Shown piece by piece: positions 57,561-64,000 of a stretch of 64,000 nucleotides of DNA. The stretch lies in NCBI GenBank assembly GCA_000721375.1, contig JOGW01000020.1, positions 60,260-124,259 of the forward strand. Direction: 5' to 3'. The DNA comes from Streptomyces sp. NRRL B-3428. Lineage in GTDB: Bacteria > Actinomycetota > Actinomycetes > Streptomycetales > Streptomycetaceae. Below the pieces are notes generated by a model that did not search any database, was not told the DNA's origin, and saw only the letters and a program-made list of their open reading frames with translations. The position numbers and the translations under genes are program-made. How positions within the stretch are numbered: position 1 is the stretch's first letter; each line of letters starts with the position of its first letter.

Positions 57561-58481
57561 CTACCCCTTAGTCGACCCCAACGTCAGCCCCGCGATGAAG
57601 TGCCGCTGAAGCAGCAGGAACACGATGATCGTGGGCGCCGCGACGATCACCGATCCCGCGGCCAGCAGGTTGTAGTCCGTGAAGAACTGGCCGCTCAGGT
57701 TGTTCAGCGCCGAGGTGATCGGCAGCTTGTCTCCGGTGTTGATGAACACCAGCGCCCACAGGAAGTCGTTGTACATCCACGTGAACTGGAGCGTGCCGAG
57801 GGCCGCGAGGGCCGGCCGGCACAGCGGCAGGGTGATCCGCCAGTACTGCGTCCACACGCCCGCGCCGTCCACGATCGCCGCCTCGATGATCTCCTGGGGC
57901 AGCGCGCGCATGAAATTGGCCAGGACGAAGACGCAGAAGCCGAGTTGGAAGCCGATCTGGACGGCGAGGACCGCCCAGTAGGAGTCGTACATCAAGTACG
58001 AGTCCGACATCCAGTACGGCAGCTCGATCCTGTTGAACACCGCGTACAGCGGCGTGATGATGACCTGCTGCGGCAGCAGATTGCCCGCCGTGAACACCAT
58101 GACGAGCACGATGCCGCCACGCATCTTCAGACGGGACACCGCGAAGGCCGTGAACGACGCCAGGAAGAGCACGATCAGCACGCCGGGCACGGCGATGATG
58201 AGCGTGTTCATGAAGTACTTCGTCATCCCGGAGTCGGTGAACGCCTGCCGGTAGTAGTCGAAGGACAGGTTCTTCGGCAGCGAGAAGTACCCCTCCTCGG
58301 AGGTCTCCTCGTACGGGCGCAAAGAGGCGTACACCGCGAGCAGCAGCGGCGCGACGAACGCGAGGGAAACCGCGAGCAGGAAGATCTCCGTGCCCCAGCG
58401 GCCACGGCGCTTGGGCCGGGCTTCGGGTACGGGCGCGCGCTTGGCGGCGGCGGTCGGCGCGGGCGCCGGTGCGACGCTCAT
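57561..58481 (-). CDS. Carbohydrate ABC transporter permease (MalG-like)
   Basis: 306 aa, six TM helices after a Pro/Ala/Arg N-terminus. EAA loop IEAAIVDGAGVWTQYWRITLP and C-terminal GLTLGSTKG typical of CUT1. Start ATG shares a base with the upstream TGA (TGATG). Partner of the next permease; sugar probably alpha-galactoside given the divergent GH27. Confidence 0.9.
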   Translation of the reverse strand: MSVAPAPAPTAAAKRAPVPEARPKRRGRWGTEIFLLAVSLAFVAPLLLAVYASLRPYEETSEEGYFSLPKNLSFDYYRQAFTDSGMTKYFMNTLIIAVPGVLIVLFLASFTAFAVSRLKMRGGIVLVMVFTAGNLLPQQVIITPLYAVFNRIELPYWMSDSYLMYDSYWAVLAVQIGFQLGFCVFVLANFMRALPQEIIEAAIVDGAGVWTQYWRITLPLCRPALAALGTLQFTWMYNDFLWALVFINTGDKLPITSALNNLSGQFFTDYNLLAAGSVIVAAPTIIVFLLLQRHFIAGLTLGSTKG

Positions 58482-59401
58482 CAGTGCTCCTCCCCGCGCA
58501 GCTCCTGGACCAGATACGTCACGACGAATCCGAGGGAGACGACAAGCAGCACGACGGCGATCGCGGAGCCGAAGCCGATCCGGCTGGCCTCGCCGATGAT
58601 GTTGTCGGTGACCAGCACGGACAGCAGCTCAAGGCCGTTTCTTCCTCTGTTGATGGCATAGACGATGTCGAAGGCGCGCAGTGCCTCGATCACCGTGATG
58701 ACCATGACGATGACGTTGACCGGACGCAGGGTCGGGAAGACCACCCGGAAGAACGTCTGGCGTGCGTTGGCGCCGTCGATCGCCGCGGCCTCCTTGAGCG
58801 AGGCGTCGACCGCCTTGAGTCCGGCCAGATAGAGGATCATCACGTAGCCGGTGTGGCGCCAGGCCGCGGCGAGCAGCACCATCCAGATGTTGATGTCCGG
58901 ATCGCCGATCCAGTCGATCGGGTTGTCCTGCCGCCCGAGCAGCGCGTTGAGCGCGCCCTGGTCACGGGAGAAGACCAGCTGGGCGATGAAGCCCACGATG
59001 GCCAGCGAGAGCACCACCGGCAGGTAGATCGTCGACTGGTAGAAGCGGCTGAAGCGCACGCCCCGGTCGATGAGCACGGCGAGGAACAGGCCGAACGGCG
59101 TGGCCACCAGCCCCAGGAACCCCAGCCACATCAGGTTGTGGCGTACGGCCGGCCAGAACTGCGGGTACTCGGTGAAGGCGGTCTTGTAGTTGTCGAGACC
59201 GACCCAGCTGACGTCCCCGACACCGTCCCAGCTGGTGAAGGACAGGCCGATGGAGGCGAAGGTCGGGCCCCAGACGATGAACAGGTCGATCAGGATGGCC
59301 AGGCCGAGCAGGACGCCGAGGACGACGCGGTCGCGGCGGGTGAACCGCCGTGCTCCGCGCGGCCGTCGACGCCGTCCGCCCCGCAAGGAGGTGAGCGACA
59401 C
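58481..59401 (-). CDS. Carbohydrate ABC transporter permease (MalF-like)
   Basis: 306 aa, basic N-terminus (GGRRRRPRGARRFTRRDR), six TM helices, EAA loop KEAAAIDGANARQTFFRVVFP. GTG start at 59401, 27 nt after the binding-protein stop. Confidence 0.9.
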   Translation of the reverse strand: MSLTSLRGGRRRRPRGARRFTRRDRVVLGVLLGLAILIDLFIVWGPTFASIGLSFTSWDGVGDVSWVGLDNYKTAFTEYPQFWPAVRHNLMWLGFLGLVATPFGLFLAVLIDRGVRFSRFYQSTIYLPVVLSLAIVGFIAQLVFSRDQGALNALLGRQDNPIDWIGDPDINIWMVLLAAAWRHTGYVMILYLAGLKAVDASLKEAAAIDGANARQTFFRVVFPTLRPVNVIVMVITVIEALRAFDIVYAINRGRNGLELLSVLVTDNIIGEASRIGFGSAIAVVLLVVSLGFVVTYLVQELRGEEH

Positions 59402-59428
59402 GGGTGTGAACTCCCAGCGCGTGAGGGG

Positions 59429-60790
59429 TCAGCCTGCGGCGAAGACGGTCTTCTTCTGGCGCTCGATGTCATTGACGAGACCGTCGACATCGTTCGGATC
59501 GCCGATGAACTTCTGGATCGCCGGGATCATCACCGTGGACGCGAAGTCCGGGCGCGTGTCACGGTCGAGGAACTGGGAGATCTGCTTGGCACTGGAGACC
59601 AGCTCCACGGCCTTCTTCTGCAGTTCCGTGTACTTGCCGGTGTCGGCGTCCTTGTGGACCGCGATGTTGTTGGGGTCGGAGGCGAGGTAGATGTCCTCGG
59701 CTTGTGCGGTGGCAAGGTACTTGAGGAGGTCCTTGGCTCCCTCCATGCCCTTGTCGCTCTTGAGGTTCTTGCCCTTCTTCGCCAGCAGGAAGCCGTCGAT
59801 CGGGGCCTCCACCGCGTCCGTGCCGTGCTCCGGGTTGATCTCGGGGAAGGCGAAGAAGTCCAGGTCGTCCTTCTCGGCGTCGGGGAACTGCTGGCCCGGG
59901 TGCGGCAGTCCGAAGACGGCCATACCGGCCTCGCTCTTCTGCAGCGCCTGTGCGCCTTCCTGCCAGGTACGGCCGTTGGCGCCTTCCTGGTGATACGGCA
60001 TGAGGCGGCGCCAGGTGTCGAAGACCTCCTTGACCTCGGCGCCGTTCCACGCCTCCTCGCCGGCCATCAGCGACTTGTGGAACTCATAGCCGTTGATCCG
60101 CATGTTGAGGTAGTCGAACGTGCCCATCGCGGGCCAGCCGTCCTTGTCCGCGAACGCGATCGGGACAAGTTTGTCCTTCTGCATCTGCTTGGCGAGGGCG
60201 ACGTAGTCGTCGAGGTTCTTGGGCACCTCGTAGCCGTACTTCTGGAAAACGCTCTTCCGGTGGAATACGGCCCACGGATAGTAGTAGTACGGCACGAAGT
60301 ACTGCTTGCCGTCCTCGCCCGTCGACTGGTCCTTGATCGCGTCCGAGAATCCGTCGAAGCCGGACCACACGTCGGATATGTCGTGCAGCAGGTTCTTCTT
60401 CGCGAAGAACTGCATACGGTATCCGGCGAACCACATGAACACGTCGTCGGGCGTGCTCTGCAGATAGCGGTTGATGTTCTCCTGGAACGAGTTGTGGTCA
60501 ACCGTGTTGACCTTGACCTTGCGCTTCTCCTTCGACTGCTTCTCGTACGCCTTGAAGGCCTCGGCGAACGCCTTCTTCGGCACCGGGTCGGAGGAGTTGG
60601 AGCCCATCGCGATGGTCTTGCCGGCCTCCCCGGGTCCGCCGCCACAGGCGGTCAGAAGCGAGGGCAGGGCGATGGCGCCCGCTCCGATCGCGCTCCCGCG
60701 CAGGAGAGTTCGCCGGGACATCGGATGTCCTGCACCGTTTCGGGATACGCCGCCAAGCGCTCCCGGACCAGTGAACGATGACTCTGCCAT
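59429..60790 (-). CDS. Carbohydrate ABC transporter substrate-binding lipoprotein
   Basis: 453 aa from the ATG at 60790 (GAGGAGAGG upstream). Unusually long pre-region, then Tat lipoprotein signal SRRTLLRGSAIGAGAIALPS with lipid Cys in LLTACGGG, and an SBP_bac_1 fold (FVPYYYYPWAVFHRKSVF). First gene of the importer; no ATPase gene nearby, consistent with a shared MsiK. Divergent from the GH27 gene. Confidence 0.9.
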   Translation of the reverse strand: MAESSFTGPGALGGVSRNGAGHPMSRRTLLRGSAIGAGAIALPSLLTACGGGPGEAGKTIAMGSNSSDPVPKKAFAEAFKAYEKQSKEKRKVKVNTVDHNSFQENINRYLQSTPDDVFMWFAGYRMQFFAKKNLLHDISDVWSGFDGFSDAIKDQSTGEDGKQYFVPYYYYPWAVFHRKSVFQKYGYEVPKNLDDYVALAKQMQKDKLVPIAFADKDGWPAMGTFDYLNMRINGYEFHKSLMAGEEAWNGAEVKEVFDTWRRLMPYHQEGANGRTWQEGAQALQKSEAGMAVFGLPHPGQQFPDAEKDDLDFFAFPEINPEHGTDAVEAPIDGFLLAKKGKNLKSDKGMEGAKDLLKYLATAQAEDIYLASDPNNIAVHKDADTGKYTELQKKAVELVSSAKQISQFLDRDTRPDFASTVMIPAIQKFIGDPNDVDGLVNDIERQKKTVFAAG

Positions 60791-61016
60791 GTCCCTCTCC
60801 TCGATCAACTCGTGCCGCCGCGGGGCGAACCCAACACAATCGAACGTGAGGCTTGGATCTCACTCCCAACCTGCGGATCGGTCAAGACTTGCGGCAGGAC
60901 AAGGGCGAACCGTTACCTCATCCCTTCCAACAGACTCGAACACGCCCTACCGTAAACGCGCGACATGACACATACATGACATCCACCAACCCGCGCGAGT
61001 ACGGAGGAACGTAACG

Positions 61017-63059
61017 ATGCGTCACCTTCCCACCCGCAACACTCGCCGAAGAATGATCGGAGCGCTGGGCATCGCCCTGCTCTGCACGGCTGGACTTGCC
61101 GAGCCCGCGAGGGCAGCTGATCCTGAACCGGTCCCGCCCGCGGTGCAGCCTCTGCTCGACGACGGGCTCGCCCTCACCCCTCCGATGGGCTTCAACAACT
61201 GGAACTCCACGCACTGCCGCGCCGAGTTCAACGAAGCGATGGTCAAATCGGTGGCCGACATCTTCGTCGAAAAAGGCCTCAGGGACGCCGGGTACCAATA
61301 CGTCAACCTGGACGATTGCTGGGCACTTCCGCAGCGCGACGCGAACGGCAAGCTCGTACCGGATCCGGTCCGATTCCCGAACGGGATCAAGGCAGTTGCC
61401 GACTATGTGCACGCCAAGGGTCTGAAGTTCGGCATCTACACCAGTGCGGGCACCAAGACCTGCGACTCTGCCGGTTTCCCCGGTGGCCTCGGCCATGAGG
61501 AATCGGACGCCCAGCAGTTCGCGCAATGGGGTGTGGACTACCTCAAGTACGACAACTGCAATAACCAGGGCGTGGACGCCGAACAGCGCTACCTCAAGAT
61601 GCGCGACGCGCTCAAGGCCGCCTCGCAGGAGACAGGTCGCCCCATCGTCTACAGCATTTGCGAATGGGGCCAGAACAAGCCCTGGGATTGGGCCGCCGAC
61701 GTGGGCCACTTGTGGCGGACCACCGGTGACATCAGTGACAACTGGGGCTCGATGGTCGGCATCCTGAAGAAGAACCTGCCGCTCGCGCCGTATGCGGGCC
61801 CCGGGCACTGGAACGACCCCGACATGCTGGAAGTCGGCAACGGCGGGATGACCGACACCGAGTACCGCACGCACTTCTCAATGTGGTCGATCATGGCGGC
61901 GCCCCTGCTCATCGGCTCCGATCTGCGCAAGGCGACCCCGGGGACCTTCGAGATCATCGGCAACGAGGAGGTCATCGCGGTCGACCAGGACCCGCTCGGC
62001 CGGCAGGGCGAGGTCATCACCTCGGAGGGCGGCCGCTGGGTCGTGTCCAAGGTGATGAAGGACGGCAGCCGCGCGGTCGCCCTGTTCAACGAGTCGGGCA
62101 CGGCGCAGCGGATATCGACCACCGCCTCGGCGCTCGGCCTTCCCGGGGCCGCGGGTTACTCCGTACGCGACCTGTGGCAGCACAAGAGCTACAACTCGGC
62201 GGGCACCCTGGCCGCGACGGTCCCCGCGCACGGCACCGTGATGCTGCGGGTGAGCGCGGACCGCGACTGGGCCCTGCACCCGCCGGCCGTCGAAACAGCC
62301 GTCGAGGGCGGGGTGTTCGTCCAGACGGGCCGGGCAGCAAAGCTCACGACGCAGGTCACGGACCTCGGCCGCACCCCCGCACGTACGGTCTCGGTCTCAC
62401 TGACCGCTCCGTCGGGATGGTCGGTGCGGGCCATGTCACCGGCCTCGGCCGCCGCGCTGGGGACCGGCGAAACGCTGAGCACCTACTGGACGGTGAGCGC
62501 ACCGGCGGGTACGGCGACGGGATCGTACGACCTGACGCTGAGGACGAGTTACCGCTCACCGACCGGTACGCGGGTGTCGGGCACAGTGCCTTTGACCGTA
62601 CGCGTGGTCGTACCGCCGCCTGCGGGCACAAGTGCACTCAGCTCGCTGGACTGGCTCTCCGCGGCCAACGGCTGGGGCCCGGTGGAGAAGGACACCAGCA
62701 ACGGCGAGGCCCAGGCCGGTGACGGCCGGCCGCTCACCGTCAACGGTGCGGTCTTCGCCAAGGGGCTCGGCGTCCATGCCGAATCGGTCGTCGAGTACTA
62801 CCTGGGCGGCGAGTGCAGCACGCTGACAGCACAGGTGGGCGTGGACGACGAAGAGGGCGCCGAGGGCAGTGTCGCCTTCGAGATCTGGGCCGACGGGAAG
62901 AAGGCCGCGTCGACCGGGGTACTCACCAACGCCGATCCCGCACAGCCGATCTCGGCCGATGTGAGCGGCGCGGAGGTGGTGCGCCTCGTCGTCACGGACG
63001 GCGGGGACGATGTGACCTCGGATCACGGGGACTGGGCTGTCCCTGAGCTCAGCTGCTGA
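61017..63059 (+). CDS. Secreted GH27 alpha-galactosidase with NEW3 and NPCBM domains
   Basis: 680 aa. Signal peptide (1-33, ends EPARAA), GH27 barrel (~50-330; PPMGFNNWNSTHC, nucleophile Asp in DYLKYDNCNN, acid/base Asp in TTGDISDNW), beta-sandwich, NEW3-type domain (~425-525, SVSLTAPSGWSV) and C-terminal NPCBM (~540-680, GVHAESVVEYYLGGEC). Removes alpha-galactosyl branches from galactomannan-type polymers outside the cell. GGAGG 9 nt before the ATG. The 226-nt divergent gap has a GTGAG-N8-CTCAC palindrome at about 60846-60863. Confidence 0.93.
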   Translation: MRHLPTRNTRRRMIGALGIALLCTAGLAEPARAADPEPVPPAVQPLLDDGLALTPPMGFNNWNSTHCRAEFNEAMVKSVADIFVEKGLRDAGYQYVNLDDCWALPQRDANGKLVPDPVRFPNGIKAVADYVHAKGLKFGIYTSAGTKTCDSAGFPGGLGHEESDAQQFAQWGVDYLKYDNCNNQGVDAEQRYLKMRDALKAASQETGRPIVYSICEWGQNKPWDWAADVGHLWRTTGDISDNWGSMVGILKKNLPLAPYAGPGHWNDPDMLEVGNGGMTDTEYRTHFSMWSIMAAPLLIGSDLRKATPGTFEIIGNEEVIAVDQDPLGRQGEVITSEGGRWVVSKVMKDGSRAVALFNESGTAQRISTTASALGLPGAAGYSVRDLWQHKSYNSAGTLAATVPAHGTVMLRVSADRDWALHPPAVETAVEGGVFVQTGRAAKLTTQVTDLGRTPARTVSVSLTAPSGWSVRAMSPASAAALGTGETLSTYWTVSAPAGTATGSYDLTLRTSYRSPTGTRVSGTVPLTVRVVVPPPAGTSALSSLDWLSAANGWGPVEKDTSNGEAQAGDGRPLTVNGAVFAKGLGVHAESVVEYYLGGECSTLTAQVGVDDEEGAEGSVAFEIWADGKKAASTGVLTNADPAQPISADVSGAEVVRLVVTDGGDDVTSDHGDWAVPELSC

Positions 63060-63246
63060 GCTGTCGGCTGCGTCGCTGATGAGGAGGGGTGGTGCGGGAA
63101 CAGGCCGTCGGCTTCCGCGCCACCCCGCCCCTGCGTTCACAGCACCTTGGAGAGGAAGGATCATGTCCGTTCGTGCTGTGGGTGGGTCAGGACGTCGCGG
63201 GGGTTGCCGGCCTCCGGTTCACTACCCCGGACGCATTCCTGGGCCC

Positions 63247-64000
63247 TCACTTGCCACCGTTGATCGTGATCTCGGACAGCTTGCCCTCTTCCACACCCCA
63301 CTTGGCGATGATCCTGTCGTACTCCCCGCTCGCCACCACCGCGTCCAGGGCCGCCTTCAGAGCGTCACGCAGCTGGTCGTTGCCCTTGGCCACGGCGATG
63401 CCGAACGGACCCGCCTCGACCTGGTCGCCGACGATCTCGAAGTTCCTGCCGCCGCCCGAGTTCTTCACGCTGTACGCGGCGATCGGGAAGTCCGCGGCCA
63501 CCACATCGGCGCCGCCACCACGCATCCGGGTCTCGGCCTCCGGGTTCGTGGGGAAGTCCTCGACCTTGAGGGCAGCCTTGCCGCCCTTCGCGCACTTCTC
63601 GTTCTGCTCCTTCGCCAGATCCAGCGCGAACGTGGCCTGCTGAACAGCGATGGTCTTGCCGCAGAGGTCGTCCCAGGTCTTGATGTCCTGGGTCTTGCCC
63701 TTGTTGGTGTACAGCGAGACACCCGCGACGAAGTAGTCGACAAAGTCGACGCCCTTGCCGACCTTCTTGCCGGTGTCGCCGTCGATGCCGTCCTGACGGT
63801 TCTTGGTGTCGGTCATCGCCGACATCGCCACGTCGTAGCGACCGCCGCCGAGGCCACCGATCAGGTCGGCGAACTTGCCGTTCTGGAACTTGAACTCGAC
63901 ACCCAGCTGCTCACCCATGGCGGCCGCGATGTCGGGGTCGATACCGACGGTCTTGCCGTCCTCGTCCACGTACTCGACCGGCGCGTAGGCGATGTCCGAG
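63247..64000 (-). CDS. Solute-binding protein, SBP_bac_3 family, C-terminal part
   Basis: Partial: the N-terminus lies beyond the window. ~250 residues seen, with GIDPDIAAAMGEQLGVEFKF, YDVAMSAMTDTKNRQ, CGKTIAVQQATFALDLAKEQ and EYDRIIAKWGVEEG, the polar amino-acid-binding fold. Probably captures an amino acid or opine for an ABC importer. The 187-nt gap to the GH27 gene shows no gene. Confidence 0.88.
   Translation of the reverse strand, partial: SDIAYAPVEYVDEDGKTVGIDPDIAAAMGEQLGVEFKFQNGKFADLIGGLGGGRYDVAMSAMTDTKNRQDGIDGDTGKKVGKGVDFVDYFVAGVSLYTNKGKTQDIKTWDDLCGKTIAVQQATFALDLAKEQNEKCAKGGKAALKVEDFPTNPEAETRMRGGGADVVAADFPIAAYSVKNSGGGRNFEIVGDQVEAGPFGIAVAKGNDQLRDALKAALDAVVASGEYDRIIAKWGVEEGKLSEITINGGK

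Noticed and set aside
63166..64000. Plus-strand frame from the ATG near 63162 with a good AGGAAGGA site
   Set aside because: Continues antisense through the clear SBP_bac_3 gene and has no recognisable protein content.

Overview
The window is high-GC actinobacterial DNA, almost certainly Streptomyces. It shows strong G/C third-position bias, many GTG starts, ATGA/GTGA stop-start overlaps, and Tat/lipoprotein solute-binding proteins. Its gene families are typical of the genus: an XlnA/AbfB pair, a Bxl-type operon, mycothiol-related MDMPI proteins, DUF6461 and DUF6332. I saw no rRNA, tRNA or CRISPR array.

Layout. (1) 1-9008 is a nitrogen-compound catabolic locus. On the minus strand it has a DUF2877 protein, FdrA, a DUF1116 protein and an NCS1-type permease. 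Divergent on the plus strand is a carbamate kinase, followed by a GntR/FCD regulator (minus) and two amidohydrolases (plus). FdrA/DUF1116/DUF2877 are the families linked in E. coli to oxamate carbamoyltransferase, so the locus probably ends in carbamoyl phosphate feeding carbamate kinase. Copies of a TTTGG-TATA-CCAAA-like palindrome lie at its control regions.

(2) 9138-35959 is a plant-hemicellulose island. It holds GH10 xylanase with CBM13 (xlnA), divergent GH62 arabinofuranosidase (abfB), a membrane-anchored beta-helix protein with autotransporter-type repeats, and a YtfQRT-YjfF-like sugar ABC operon with a LacI repressor. It continues with a GH74 xyloglucanase gene broken by one in-frame TGA, an acetyl xylan esterase family protein, a GH36 alpha-galactosidase, and a bxlR-bxlEFG-bxlA-GH10 operon. 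Relics of a CBM13 protein and an esterase are also present. Several palindromic operators recur.

(3) 36245-53102 is mostly ordinary chromosome: an MFS transporter, a lipoprotein, an unusual ECF sigma / zinc-finger / membrane / extracellular CAP fusion, an enolase-superfamily dehydratase with divergent LysR, an MDMPI protein, a two-component system, acetyltransferases, a geranylgeranyl-reductase-family flavoprotein, an M20 dipeptidase, a P-loop kinase-Nudix fusion, a DUF3291 protein, an RmlD-like reductase, and a frameshifted DUF3592-like relic.

(4) 53160-57540 is a decayed accessory patch. It has small secreted proteins, a truncated Nudix gene, an intact IS5-family element (TAA target duplication) that splits a small ORF, a DUF6461 gene, a solitary inverted IS end, a peptidoglycan-binding fragment and an integrase C-terminus.

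(5) 57561-64000 is a second carbohydrate locus: a three-gene CUT1-type sugar ABC importer, a divergent secreted GH27 alpha-galactosidase with an NPCBM domain, and the 3' part of an SBP_bac_3 solute-binding protein gene.

How the genes fit together: secreted xylanase, arabinofuranosidase, xyloglucanase and alpha-galactosidase would release oligosaccharides. These would be imported by the ABC systems and finished by cytosolic GH3, GH10 (if retained), GH36 and esterase enzymes, under local LacI-type repressors.
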